The position numbers were made by a program, and so were the translations under genes. Below, in pieces: positions 34,279 to 43,130 of a DNA stretch of 64,000 nt (position 1 is the stretch's first letter; the number at the start of each line of letters is the position of its first letter). This DNA is from QIAW01 sp035487295 (GTDB taxonomy: Bacteria; Acidobacteriota; Terriglobia; Terriglobales; Acidobacteriaceae). The notes under the pieces were generated by a model that saw only the letters and a program-made list of their open reading frames with translations, ran no database searches and was not told the DNA's origin. The stretch covers positions 175,639 to 239,638 of the forward strand of contig DATHMH010000001.1 of NCBI GenBank assembly GCA_035487295.1. The letters run 5' to 3'.

Positions 34279-35190
34279 GTGTTTTCGTCCATCCAAGATA
34301 CCCAAGAAGCTCTGACTTCAGTTGGTTACATCACCGATGAAGTGGCCACGACCTCGGTTTTCCTGGCGGCAAAGCTGCAGAAACCGGTCTTGCTGGAAGG
34401 CCCGCCGGGCAGCGGCAAGACCGAACTGGCCTACGCCGTTGCAAAAGCAACAGGAGCCGAAGTTGAGCGTTTGCAATGCTATGAAGGGATCAACGAAGAG
34501 AAGGCCATCGGCAAGTTCGACGAATCTCTGCAACGGCTCTGGGTCGAATTGCTATCGAAATCGGGCAATCTCAATTGGGAAACGGTCAAGCAGGAGATTC
34601 ATAGCGAGCAATTCTTCAGCGCCGGCCCGCTGCTTCGTGCCCTCCAGTATGAAAAGCGCTGCGTTCTGCTCATCGACGAGCTCGACAAGGTTGGCCAAGC
34701 ATTCGAGGCAACGTTGTTAGAGCTGCTAAGCGTGTGGCGGCTCAGCATTCCCAAGCTTGGCACGATCAAGGCGCGGACCATTCCATTCGTGGTTTTGACC
34801 TCGAACGAGGAGCGGCGCCTGGGCGATCCCCTGAGGCGAAGAAGTTTCTACCTGAGAATTGAGCACCCCACACCCGAGCGGGAAGCGACGATTCTGCAAT
34901 TGCGAACCCCAAATGCGCCGCTCGCGTTCCATCGCGGAATGGCGGGCTTGGCGATGGCGCTGCGGGGTTGGAGCCTGGAGAAGCCGCCGTCCATCTCGGA
35001 GATGCTTGATCTGGCCCAGGCCCTGCACACACTGGGCAAGGAGCGCATCACGCCGGAAATGCGGGACATCCTGCTGCCGCTGCTAGCGAAAACGGAAGCC
35101 GACCGCAGAAAGCTCTTGCTGAGAGATGGCTTTGCCAGCTTGGTTTATGACGCGGAGCAATACAGTGCGGAGGTCACAGAAGTCCGATGA
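34279..35190 (+). CDS. MoxR-like AAA+ ATPase at head of the secretion operon
   Basis: A 303-residue AAA+ protein with Walker A LLEGPPGSGKTELAYAV, Walker B CVLLIDELDKVGQAFE, sensor-1 PFVVLTSNEERRLGDPLRRR and the arginine finger region. MoxR-type ATPases remodel or activate protein complexes. It heads an overlapping gene chain with a lytic transglycosylase, a VirB9-like and a VirB10-like protein, so it may assist assembly of the transfer apparatus; it is not a VirB11. The start is GTG at 34279, with GGGAGATAA upstream. Confidence 0.85.
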   Translation: MFSSIQDTQEALTSVGYITDEVATTSVFLAAKLQKPVLLEGPPGSGKTELAYAVAKATGAEVERLQCYEGINEEKAIGKFDESLQRLWVELLSKSGNLNWETVKQEIHSEQFFSAGPLLRALQYEKRCVLLIDELDKVGQAFEATLLELLSVWRLSIPKLGTIKARTIPFVVLTSNEERRLGDPLRRRSFYLRIEHPTPEREATILQLRTPNAPLAFHRGMAGLAMALRGWSLEKPPSISEMLDLAQALHTLGKERITPEMRDILLPLLAKTEADRRKLLLRDGFASLVYDAEQYSAEVTEVR

Positions 35191-35684
35191 CACGAATGGC
35201 TCTACTCGTATTGGCTTTTACTTCTCTCAGCTGCTGGGCAGACACGCCCCAACAAGCCAGACAAGAAGCGGAATACTACGTTCGAACCTATGCACAACAC
35301 TACGGTGTTCCGGTTGATTTCGTGCGCTCGATTATCGAGCAGGAATCGGGATGGCAACCATGCGCCGTATCGCGCAAGGGCGCCGTGGGCCTGATGCAAC
35401 TCATGCCCGAGACGGCGCGGCAACTAGGCGTTCGGGATCGGTGCAGCGTGAAGCAGAACGTGTCAGGAGGCGTTCGGTATCTGGCCTGGTTAATGAAGCA
35501 ATTTCACGGCGATCTGCGGTTGGTAGCAGCCGCTTATTACGCCGGCGAGCGTGCCATTGAGCGCCGGGGTCTGAGGTATTCCAATCCTGCCGTGTTGGGC
35601 TACGTGTCGAGTGTTCGCGCACGAGTTGAGAATCAGAAGTTTCGGAGTGCAACCATAGCGCGCACTCCAAGGAGAAACAAATGA
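35187..35684 (+). CDS. lytic transglycosylase (VirB1-like)
   Basis: A 165-residue exported peptidoglycan-cleaving enzyme. It has an N-terminal signal segment (ALLVLAFTSLSCWA), then an SLT domain with the catalytic Glu in IIEQESGWQPCAVSRKG, AVGLMQLMPETARQLGV, VSGGVRYLAWLM and LVAAAYYAGERAI. VirB1-type enzymes open the cell wall for the secretion channel. It overlaps the ATPase stop by ATGA and the following gene by ATGA, so all three are translationally coupled. Confidence 0.9.
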   Translation: MTRMALLVLAFTSLSCWADTPQQARQEAEYYVRTYAQHYGVPVDFVRSIIEQESGWQPCAVSRKGAVGLMQLMPETARQLGVRDRCSVKQNVSGGVRYLAWLMKQFHGDLRLVAAAYYAGERAIERRGLRYSNPAVLGYVSSVRARVENQKFRSATIARTPRRNK

Positions 35685-36598
35685 GAGTGCAGTTGTTTTT
35701 AGTTTTCTATTTCGTGCTGGGGTGCGGGTTCGCCACAGCACAAACCAGCAACGTGGATCCGCAAGTCATGACCTTGACGGTTGAGGACGGCTCAGTTGCC
35801 GTGATTCACCTCAGTCCCGGCTACACGACTTCTGTGCATCTTCCAGAGGAAGTCAACTCGGTCGTGGTTGGCAATCCGGCCAGCTTCAAGGCAGAGCATT
35901 CGGAAAACGAGCCGCGATTGGTTTTCATTAAACCCATTATCAGCCAGGCAGCAGCTAGCAATGCCCTGATCACGACTCGCTCCGGGCAGGAGATCAACCT
36001 GCACCTGGTCAGCGAAGGCAAGGGCGCGGCCCATTCGCGGGTGGATTTCTTTGTTGAATACCGCCGCCCGCAGAGCGCCCTGATTGGCCCGTCACCCGGA
36101 AGCAGCTTCCTGGTCCTGGAGACGCGCTCGCTCTCGCAGAATCCGATAGCCGCCGTTCCCGCGCAGACGGAGGGGGCAGAGGTGATTGACCAGGAGCTCG
36201 GCCGGCAAAAGGCGATTGCCGCACCCGCGTGGCAGGGGAACCAATTGCAGGTCGCGGTTGGAGAGTCTATTGAGCAAGATCACCGGACAATCGTCTGTTT
36301 CTCGGTGCTCAATCATTCACGGACCGCGATTGAAGTGCTGCCGCCACAGATCGAACTGAGCGGCAAACGCGGCAGCAAACAGATTAAGGCCGAACCGGTG
36401 CCGATTGTCGAATACCGCCTGACCTCACGCCGCCTCGGACCAGGAGAGCGTGCTGATGGCGTGGCGGTCTTTGAGCGGCCAACGTTCAAGGAGGCCGATG
36501 AAAGGCTCTTGCTGCAGGTGGCGGAATCTGCCCAGGTGGACCACCCGGTGGTGTTGTCCTTGTCGTTTACGCCCGCCAGTCAAGGAGGTGCACAGTGA
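35681..36598 (+). CDS. VirB9/TrbG-like secretion protein, copy 1
   Basis: A 305-residue exported protein (signal peptide LFLVFYFVLGCGFATAQ). The N-terminal half has the beta-rich pattern of VirB9/TrbG proteins (VIHLSPGYTTSVHLPEEVNS, NEPRLVFIKPI, ALITTRSGQEINLHL). The C-terminal 120 residues form another beta domain (IVCFSVLNHSRTAIEVLPPQ). Its layout is the same as that of the second VirB9-like gene at 54684. It is probably a periplasmic/outer-membrane part of the core channel. It overlaps its neighbours by four bases on both sides (ATGA and GTGA). Confidence 0.7.
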   Translation: MRVQLFLVFYFVLGCGFATAQTSNVDPQVMTLTVEDGSVAVIHLSPGYTTSVHLPEEVNSVVVGNPASFKAEHSENEPRLVFIKPIISQAAASNALITTRSGQEINLHLVSEGKGAAHSRVDFFVEYRRPQSALIGPSPGSSFLVLETRSLSQNPIAAVPAQTEGAEVIDQELGRQKAIAAPAWQGNQLQVAVGESIEQDHRTIVCFSVLNHSRTAIEVLPPQIELSGKRGSKQIKAEPVPIVEYRLTSRRLGPGERADGVAVFERPTFKEADERLLLQVAESAQVDHPVVLSLSFTPASQGGAQ

Positions 36599-37953
36599 AG
36601 GCAGTAGACAACAACGGTAGAAAAGGCATTTTTGCGGTTGCAGAGTCGAAGCCAGAGGCGCCGATGATTGATGCGGGAGTCGAAACCCCAGCGACACCCG
36701 ACAACAAACCACCCTACGCGCCGAAAGACGAAAAGCAGAAGCCGACGCTGAACGAAAGTGCCCGGGTTGTGATGGTGGGCTCGCTTGTGGCATTGGTGTT
36801 GGTCTTGTTTGTTGTGGGCCGTTTTTCGAAAAGGCCGTCGTCATCAGTGAGAAGTGGCGTCGGCACCGGCGTCAATATGGGAAAGGCCTCTCAGCCGACC
36901 GAGCATTCCGCAACGGGAACCGGAAGCGTCGTTCCTCTCATGGAAATGGGTCGCAGCGGTGAACCAGAGAGCGACGGAAACCCCGTGCATCCCGACCGCA
37001 TTGGCCGCACAGCCAAACAGCAGCCAGTACGCAGCGGAATGGCGAACTTGGCAGACGTTGCGCCGTTTGACAACCACGGATGGGAGGCTACGCCTTACCA
37101 GCCAGGCGCGGGAGCCGCGACCTCCACGGATGAGAATGCGTCAGTACCCACCGATGTCGCCAGCACAAAGAGCGAGCGTGATGCGATGGACAAGGCGTCG
37201 CTGGTTTTCGTGCGGAATAACAACTCGGCCTCGACGCAGGCCGCGAGAACCGAACCTAGCTCATTGATTGGCGATCTTGGCATTGGGTTATCTCCGGGAA
37301 CCAAGTTGCGCGCCCGGCTGGAATCGGCCGTGAATACCGCGGTGCAAACGCCGGTGGTAGCGGTGATTGAATACAACTATGAGCAGGATGGAGAAATTGT
37401 GGTGCCCGCAGGAGCGAAGGTCTTCGGACGCCTGCAAGGTGCGGACCGCACCGGATACGTCGCGGTGCGCTTTGATTCTATGCTGTTGCCGGACGGATCG
37501 AGTGTCAGTATGGACGCCGCCGCCACGGACCTTTCGCTTCGGCCGTTGAAAGGCAAGGTGGAAGGCACGCACACGGGAAAGAACATCCTGTTGCGCTCAT
37601 TTGCAGGCGTGGGCGAGATTGCGGCGACCCTTGTTGGAAGAGGCAGTCTGAACCAGCCGCTGAGTGAATCAGATCTTTTGCGCGAACGAGTCAGCAACAA
37701 TATCGGCCAAGCATCGGATGAAGAAGTTGGGCGGTTGGCCATCACGGAGCACGTGGTGGTTTCCGTGCCAGCGAATACGGAAATCTACGTGGTGCTCGAG
37801 AAGACGACCAAGACCATAACCACGGCGAGAGGAGACGCCGGCATTTCGGGAGTTCCAACGAATTCGAAACCGCCGAACACAGAGTTGCGTGAGCTGTTGC
37901 AATTGCAGCGCGAGCTAAATCAGGGTGTCCCCGCAGTGAGTTCAAATCAATAG
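36595..37953 (+). CDS. virB10: VirB10/TrbI-family channel protein
   Basis: A 452-residue protein: about 50 cytoplasmic residues, one transmembrane helix (VVMVGSLVALVLVLFVVGRF), a long Pro/Ser/Thr-rich periplasmic linker, and the VirB10 beta-barrel domain (LSPGTKLRARLESAVNTAV, EIVVPAGAKVFGRLQGADR, VRFDSMLLPDGSSVSMDAAA, VSVPANTEIYVVLEK). VirB10 links the inner- and outer-membrane rings of a type IV secretion system. The start is GTG, overlapping the previous stop. It is the last gene before a terminator and the cargo insertion. Confidence 0.93.
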   Translation: MKAVDNNGRKGIFAVAESKPEAPMIDAGVETPATPDNKPPYAPKDEKQKPTLNESARVVMVGSLVALVLVLFVVGRFSKRPSSSVRSGVGTGVNMGKASQPTEHSATGTGSVVPLMEMGRSGEPESDGNPVHPDRIGRTAKQQPVRSGMANLADVAPFDNHGWEATPYQPGAGAATSTDENASVPTDVASTKSERDAMDKASLVFVRNNNSASTQAARTEPSSLIGDLGIGLSPGTKLRARLESAVNTAVQTPVVAVIEYNYEQDGEIVVPAGAKVFGRLQGADRTGYVAVRFDSMLLPDGSSVSMDAAATDLSLRPLKGKVEGTHTGKNILLRSFAGVGEIAATLVGRGSLNQPLSESDLLRERVSNNIGQASDEEVGRLAITEHVVVSVPANTEIYVVLEKTTKTITTARGDAGISGVPTNSKPPNTELRELLQLQRELNQGVPAVSSNQ

Positions 37954-37985
37954 CTGACTCAGCAACGACAGTTAGAGACAATTGT

Positions 37986-38014
37986 GAGCGACCCGGCAGC
38001 GGGTCGCTCTTTTT
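37986..38014 (+). terminator. rho-independent terminator after virB10
   Basis: A perfect 10-bp stem (GAGCGACCCG at 37986-37995 with CGGGTCGCTC at 38000-38009), a 4-base GCAG loop and a run of five T residues. It closes the first part of the transfer operon just before the cargo module. Confidence 0.93.
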
Positions 38015-38097
38015 GAGAACGCATGGCCGTACGAACTGGAGGCGGCCAAAGAAGCTCGAAAAAGCGAAAATCACCGTTTCCCAGCGGCGTTGAATGC

Positions 38098-38175
38098 ACT
38101 ATCAGATGGCAAGAACACAAACAATTGCCATCTGATAAAATCCGCGTCTTTAGTCAGACGGCAAGAACTCGAACC
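38098..38175 (+). repeat. cargo-border repeat, left copy
   Basis: Contains a 9-bp inverted repeat (AGATGGCAA at 38104-38112, 12-base loop, TTGCCATCT at 38125-38133), then ATAAAATC and a second partial unit starting AGTCAGACGGCAA at 38152, 52 bases after the first. The same arrangement occurs at 42792-42868 on the other side of the three cargo genes. Confidence 0.75.
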
Positions 38176-38317
38176 GTGCCGGTGGTGCCCAGGTGCGTTG
38201 TGGTTACAAGACACTGGGGCGGTTTTCATTACTAATCTCCCAGAAGAGGAGTTCCGGCCCGGCCCGGGCTTGTCTACTCTCAAGCCCGTTTCCGGCGTGC
38301 CTGAGGTACATCAAGCT

Positions 38318-39247
38318 GTGTGTGCGGATACAATAACCCAAGTGCCTTCGCCTTTAGACATTCCGCCGGGCATCGTTGACTGGGTTCGTAGTGTTTTCTC
38401 CCAGGTGAATGCAAGGAGTTCAGCGACTCTTTCGCGAATCCCGAATATCTTTGAAACGACGCTCGACCATTCACTAATTGCACACCTTTCAGAGTTCGGG
38501 GCGCCGTTCAGGTTTCCGTCGGATTGGATAGTGAACCTCGATACCCACTTTCTCGGCGGTCGCTACTGGGGTCATTGGGAAATAGCGGACCTAGGTATTC
38601 TTGTTGTCTTCCGTCGCAAAGGTGAGATGCTCGGAACGAAAATCGCCCTCCTTCAATCCAAGCGGCTGTATCCTGACGAGATCGAGAACGCCGTTGACAT
38701 GCACCCGATGGACTACGAAACGGGCTTCGGTCGACTACTGGCCTCGGACAGCGAGTACAAGTCCCAAATCAAGCCCCGCACCTTCAACTTCTCAGAGGAG
38801 TCGAAGTATCGTGCTCTTGCATATCGGAACAACCAGTACGAGGGCATTCTCAAATACTCCGAAGAACACGGAATCCCCGTCCACTATCTCCTCTACAACC
38901 CTTTAACCCTTCCATTCAGTGTCGAACTTCCCGCTGCAAGCGGCAACGAAAAGGTACCCGAACTGAAGGTTGGGTGCCGCGTCATCAAGGCCGAGACGCT
39001 GAATGGTAAGCTCGGTCATCTTAAGGATTCCCAACATCCGTCGTTCCGAGATGCTGCCGGAAACCCCATGGCATCCGACTTCTGGACCCTCCACAACTTC
39101 GTTGCTGACATGGTGATGGGCTGCAAAGAAGGTTACGTAGGCGGTACGAATCCGCTTCACGATCCAGGCCTATTTCGGGTGTTCAGCCTGCGTGGAGGAC
39201 CTATTTCCGCTGCCATCTCGATCACTATTGACGCGCCTAGCCAGTAG
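38318..39247 (+). CDS. putative PD-(D/E)xK-like nuclease, cargo protein
   Basis: The frame is open from 38090 but its first part runs through the border repeat; the GTG at 38318 (309 residues) is a more likely start, with no strong ribosome-binding site to confirm it. The protein is not assigned to a known family. HWEIADLGILVVFRR followed by KIALLQSKRLYP gives an E, D and QxK pattern as in restriction-endonuclease-fold enzymes. Later conserved-looking parts are YETGFGRLL, NQYEGILKYSEEHG, PVHYLLYNP and TLHNFVADMVMGCKEGYVGG. A DNA- or RNA-cutting defence role is inferred from the motif and from the neighbouring caspase-like gene. Confidence 0.55.
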   Translation: MCADTITQVPSPLDIPPGIVDWVRSVFSQVNARSSATLSRIPNIFETTLDHSLIAHLSEFGAPFRFPSDWIVNLDTHFLGGRYWGHWEIADLGILVVFRRKGEMLGTKIALLQSKRLYPDEIENAVDMHPMDYETGFGRLLASDSEYKSQIKPRTFNFSEESKYRALAYRNNQYEGILKYSEEHGIPVHYLLYNPLTLPFSVELPAASGNEKVPELKVGCRVIKAETLNGKLGHLKDSQHPSFRDAAGNPMASDFWTLHNFVADMVMGCKEGYVGGTNPLHDPGLFRVFSLRGGPISAAISITIDAPSQ

Positions 39248-39345
39248 AGCAATTCGAGGCGAATTCTCGCTAGTTATGAGCGAAGGTTGCTATCAATTGG
39301 CATGCGCCCTAGACGGCCGGCTCATAGCGGGCAGTGCCGGATGGA

Positions 39346-40512
39346 TCAATCTTCAGGCACCCAATTCGGAGAAAGGCCCAAGATGTTCTCCATCGACGAA
39401 GCCGTTTGTTCTACCAGTGCGCGTCTTTCTTGATCGACAATGTACTGCGTTATCGGGAGAGCATCGCCCGGCAGCGGATGGGCCGCGCAGGGATGGTGCA
39501 CCATGATGGGCTCAACGGCCGTGAATTTCCATGGTTCGAGTGTTGGCCAGGCTAACACAGCACTGATGTTGGTGTGTTTCGGACCTTGCGGTGAAAACCA
39601 TGCACCGCTGGGGTCACGAGGGGCTTGAGGCCGGCGATTGCAGCTCAAATCGAGTACCGCCCCGAGAAGACCATCCATTACGTCAATCTTTTTGATGGCA
39701 AAGTCGTGAATCACTTGAACCGCAACGACAAAGGGCAATTTGACATTTCCGTATCGGTCTTTTGTGATGACAGCCTCTTTAATCTCCCTGTCGAGATTTA
39801 ATTGCATCGCGTGCATCGGCATGGTCAGACCGATCGACTGTACCGCTTGAGTGCCGCGAGCGGCTTCGCTTTTGGGGATTGGTTCAAACAGGACTTCCCA
39901 ACCTTCATGACACCATTTGTAACTGGGAATCCTGTCATACCGTTCGTCCGAGTAGGTGCATTGGACTGTCTCCCAATCGAGCCCAGAGAGCCAACGTTCC
40001 AAATCGCGCCGCAGCTTTGCCCCTGCGGGCGGCGTATCGGGAGCTCCGTCCACTCGAACACCAAGATAAAAGTCCGGTGAATTCAACGTGTTCAAAGTGT
40101 CATAGACCTGAGCGATCCGTTTGTTCTCAGCTTCTTGTTGTGTCGAGTCACTCACCGCGATGGCTTCCAGATAGAAAAGTGCTTGCCCGTTTCTGTTCAC
40201 TAAAAAGTCGGGGTGGGTGTTTACGCCCTCGATATCGGGATGAAATTCAACTTGGAAGCCACACCGCAAGATGAAGTGATGCAAGAACAGTTCGAAGAGA
40301 GCAGACTTATGTTGTCTCTCAATTGGAGACCGGAATCGCTGCTGCAAGTCGAGTTGTTGAGCTGTCGGAATCTCAGCAAACCAGGATTCAAGCAATTGGC
40401 GTATAGCGATCATCGATCCCCGTTCGCTGTCCCGCCAATAGGCATAGGATGATTCGATATGCCGTTTTGTTCTGTCGCCGCACGGTAGCGCGGAATTCTC
40501 AAAAAGATGCAT
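39346..40512 (-). CDS. putative PD-(D/E)xK nuclease, cargo protein
   Basis: A 388-residue protein read opposite to its neighbours. Residues 55-130 contain a recognisable PD-(D/E)xK core: SALFELFLHHFILRCGF with an upstream Glu, THPDFLVNRNG, and ALFYLEAIAVSD. The Lys of the motif is not in its usual place (EA instead of ExK). The C-terminal two thirds are unknown. The ATG at 40512 is preferred because the frame's earlier Met codons (up to 40743) would overlap the divergent caspase-like gene. A shared 220-base gap with that gene suggests a divergent promoter and a two-gene unit. Defence function is inferred. Confidence 0.6.
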   Translation of the reverse strand: MHLFENSALPCGDRTKRHIESSYAYWRDSERGSMIAIRQLLESWFAEIPTAQQLDLQQRFRSPIERQHKSALFELFLHHFILRCGFQVEFHPDIEGVNTHPDFLVNRNGQALFYLEAIAVSDSTQQEAENKRIAQVYDTLNTLNSPDFYLGVRVDGAPDTPPAGAKLRRDLERWLSGLDWETVQCTYSDERYDRIPSYKWCHEGWEVLFEPIPKSEAARGTQAVQSIGLTMPMHAMQLNLDREIKEAVITKDRYGNVKLPFVVAVQVIHDFAIKKIDVMDGLLGAVLDLSCNRRPQAPRDPSGAWFSPQGPKHTNISAVLAWPTLEPWKFTAVEPIMVHHPCAAHPLPGDALPITQYIVDQERRALVEQTASSMENILGLSPNWVPED

Positions 40513-40683
40513 TTTTTCTGTGTCTTCCTTGACTCCCTTCACGAATCTACCACGTCGACACCATCCAGAAACGCTCTTCTGGAAGATTGCCCCGACAAGT
40601 CGGCTTCGCGGACTCCGTGCGCGTTTATAGGGATTGAACCTGCGAAACCCTCTGCAACTCGCGGTGTTTCGTTTCCTGGCCTC

Positions 40684-40689
40684 TATAAT
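40684..40689 (+). promoter_or_regulatory. possible -10 box of the caspase-like gene
   Basis: TATAAT stands about 40 bases before the start of the caspase-like gene, in the gap between the divergent cargo genes. No convincing -35 box is seen at the usual distance. Confidence 0.4.
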
Positions 40690-40730
40690 ATTGAGATGGG
40701 CAAGCGCAGAGCATAGGGGGATGCGTTTCA

Positions 40731-42587
40731 GTGGGAGCGACACACGCCGTCTTGATCGGGATCGAGACCTGCCAGAAGCAAGGCATCAACTCGGTCCAAT
40801 TCGCCCAGGCTGATGCGGCTGCGATGAAAGACGTCCTCGTTCAAGACCTGGGAGTGCCCGCCGAGAACATCACTGTTTGGCTCGATTCCGAAGCTACTAA
40901 GTCGGTGTTCGAGAACGACCTCCCTTATATCATTCGCCAACTGTCTCCCGGCGATCGATTTATCTTCTTCTATGCCGGTCACGGCTTCTACACCAACGGA
41001 ACCAATCGTCTGACAACATGGGACACCCACCCCGGCAATTTGGCCGGAACGACTGTCTCGCTGGAAGAGGTACTCTTGAAGCCCCTCAAGGATCAGCAGG
41101 GCGTCGACAGCCTTGTCTTCATCGACGCGTGCGCAGCCGATCTCAAAACCAGTCTTGTACAGGCGAGGGACATCGTCAGCGATCTGACGCCAGGTGAGTT
41201 CGAAGCACTCGTGCAATCGACCGATCACGCTGCAGCGTTCTTTGCATGCTCACCGAACGAGAAGGCCTACCCCAGCGATGCCTTGATGCACGGCATCTGG
41301 ACGTACCACCTGATTCAGGCGCTTCAGGGAGATGCTGAAGGCGCCATCGATCGAGACAGGTTTATCACTGGCGACTCGTTGAAGAACTATCTTGCGGTTG
41401 CAGTTCCTGCCTACATCCGTGGCAACACCACGATTCAAGGAGCACAGAGGCCATACGCCATCCTGAGTTCCAATGGCCCCTTTAGCATTCGCCAAGTGCC
41501 GCCGTCCGACGACCCGAAGCCGACACACCCTGTAAGCCCTGCAACAATCATGCCGGAGCAACCGGCAACGCAGACCAGTGGGAACCGGCCACGGATCATG
41601 CTGTCGGCAGTCGAGGGCCACTACAACCAATGGAAGGGCGACGTCTTTACGTTGCACCATCTGGGCGGTGATGCCGCCCAATACCTCGAAATCGCCCCGA
41701 TCAACTTCGAAGGCTTCAACAAGGTATCGCTGCGATTCGAGGCTGTTCCATTCATCGGACCGACGAAGCCAGATGCAACGGTTCACTTTCATGTGATGAC
41801 GAACGACGATGGCGTGCCGAGACACGCCGACAAACCTTCGTTTGTAATGATGTCGTTCGTGTACGACGCGCAGCACCTGGGCAAGCCGGAAGTCTCCTAC
41901 CCGGTCGTGGTCCGCTACAAATGGGGAGCAAAGACGGAAGAGGAACACTTCCAAATCAACTGGAATAACAACCGGCGCAGGATGACGATCACACCTTCGA
42001 ACCGTGCGGCGCCGCAGAAGGAACGAAAGCACAACATTGGGTTCCTCAATGCGGAGGTCGTGAAGCTCGCTTATTCCGGCCCCGGGTTCAGCGACCGAAC
42101 GGATGGGAAGCACTCCTTTAGCGAGGTGGAAGGTGTTAGCACAGGTGACATGATCGGCCTTGTCGCTCGTTTCAGGAATGAAGCCATCTACGGCGAGGAT
42201 GTGGCGCCTGTACATGCCGTGCGAGCCCATCTGAAGCTCTTCGACCGGAACGGCAAGGAGATTGGTACCGGCTTTTCTTCTGCCCAGTGGGTCGGACACC
42301 CAAATGACACGTTCGATCTCATCCCGAATGGCCGCGGTGGATCGGTGCTTGTGTGCCGAGGAGGTAAGACAACGAAGCCTCGCGTGATGTGGAAGGCCCA
42401 CGACGCAGCTGGAAGGTTGCGTGACCGCGATCTGGAGCTGAACAACGGCTATCCCGGCAGGGCGGAGATCACGCTGATGGATTCCAATCACAGGCCTTTG
42501 CTGCAACCGGTAGTACTGGACATAACGGAGTCGGCAGGAAGACTCACAGTTAGCGCCAGGCAGTTGAATTTGGAATTTGAATGCTAG
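40731..42587 (+). CDS. caspase-like (C14) protease with novel C-terminal region
   Basis: A 618-residue protein. Residues 1-235 form a caspase/metacaspase domain: LIGIETCQ at the first strand, catalytic His84 in FIFFYAGHGFYTNG, and catalytic Cys134 in LVFIDACAADL, plus ALMHGIWTYHLIQAL near the end. A proline-rich linker (about 255-285) leads to about 330 residues of probable beta-sandwich sequence not assigned to a family. No signal peptide is seen, so it acts in the cytoplasm. The start is GTG at 40731. Caspase-like proteases in defence islands usually cut a cellular or partner protein on infection. Here the gene is divergent to a nuclease-like gene. Confidence 0.82.
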   Translation: MGATHAVLIGIETCQKQGINSVQFAQADAAAMKDVLVQDLGVPAENITVWLDSEATKSVFENDLPYIIRQLSPGDRFIFFYAGHGFYTNGTNRLTTWDTHPGNLAGTTVSLEEVLLKPLKDQQGVDSLVFIDACAADLKTSLVQARDIVSDLTPGEFEALVQSTDHAAAFFACSPNEKAYPSDALMHGIWTYHLIQALQGDAEGAIDRDRFITGDSLKNYLAVAVPAYIRGNTTIQGAQRPYAILSSNGPFSIRQVPPSDDPKPTHPVSPATIMPEQPATQTSGNRPRIMLSAVEGHYNQWKGDVFTLHHLGGDAAQYLEIAPINFEGFNKVSLRFEAVPFIGPTKPDATVHFHVMTNDDGVPRHADKPSFVMMSFVYDAQHLGKPEVSYPVVVRYKWGAKTEEEHFQINWNNNRRRMTITPSNRAAPQKERKHNIGFLNAEVVKLAYSGPGFSDRTDGKHSFSEVEGVSTGDMIGLVARFRNEAIYGEDVAPVHAVRAHLKLFDRNGKEIGTGFSSAQWVGHPNDTFDLIPNGRGGSVLVCRGGKTTKPRVMWKAHDAAGRLRDRDLELNNGYPGRAEITLMDSNHRPLLQPVVLDITESAGRLTVSARQLNLEFEC

Positions 42588-43130
42588 ATTTGTCCTGATA
42601 AGTCGGCATGGCATCACGTTTTCTCGTAGCGACGGCATCTCGTCGCATGAAAGGTGCATGCCCGTTTATTCTGCAGGAAGAGGCTTCGACGAAACCGTGC
42701 CGATCAATAACGGGAAGCCTATGGGAAGTGATCTCCTACTTGGCATCTATACTTGGCGGATGACGGGCGACTCTGAAGCAATCTGCCTGGCTAGTCAGAC
42801 GGCAAATAATCAAACAATTGCCATCTCATAAAATCGCGCACATGAGTGAGACGGCAAAGAGTCAAACCAATGCTTCCATGGCCGGAATGAGAGCATCCCG
42901 GTTACGTTAATCGTCTCGAAAGACAACCACTTACATCCAGTGCGCCCCGTCCTTTGCAGTGAAGGGTCTTTTGCTCCCAGTTTGTTCGACGGCTCCAACG
43001 CGCCCTCTAAATAGACTCAAAACCGCCCTTTTTGGGTGTGAGGCTCCGCTTCAGGATTTGCTCGAATTCAGACCCGGCCCTATCTTGCGACTCACAGCGC
43101 GAGCAGACAAAGCGCGCTGGGAGAGTAGTC
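42588..43130. other. intergenic region between cargo and transfer genes
   Basis: About 540 bases. A frame of 84 codons (42577-42831) runs through the first part but has no recognisable features. The right cargo-border repeat lies at 42792-42868. From 42870 to 43130 the DNA is the leader of the VirB2-like gene, with a Gly-coding-independent CCGCCCTTTTTGGG-like pairing near 43023-43037. Confidence 0.4.
42792..42868 (+). repeat. cargo-border repeat, right copy
   Basis: Begins AGTCAGACGGCAA (42793-42805), has the same 9-bp arms with one G-T pair (AGACGGCAA at 42797-42805, TTGCCATCT at 42818-42826) and the same 12-base loop length. It then reads ATAAAATC and a partial second unit at 42845, again after 52 bases. 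A run of 16 bases (CAAACAATTGCCATCT) is identical to the left copy. Confidence 0.75.

Noticed and set aside
34279..35190. AAA ATPase as VirB11
   Set aside because: Sequence motifs (PPGSGKTELAYAV, sensor-1 with LGDPLRRR) are those of MoxR-type AAA+ proteins, not of the VirB11 family.
40630..40660. tRNA T-arm-like sequence between the divergent cargo genes
   Set aside because: GGTTCAATCCC on the minus strand looks like a T-loop, but the T-stem pairs poorly and no acceptor or anticodon arm is present.
41250..42659. 469-codon minus-strand frame opposite the caspase-like gene
   Set aside because: Shadow of the C-terminal region of the caspase-like protein; no recognisable domain.
38098..42868. 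Border repeats as a CRISPR array or integron attC sites
   Set aside because: Only one full and one partial unit on each side, no spacers of CRISPR type, no cas genes, and no GTTRRRY core sites of attC.
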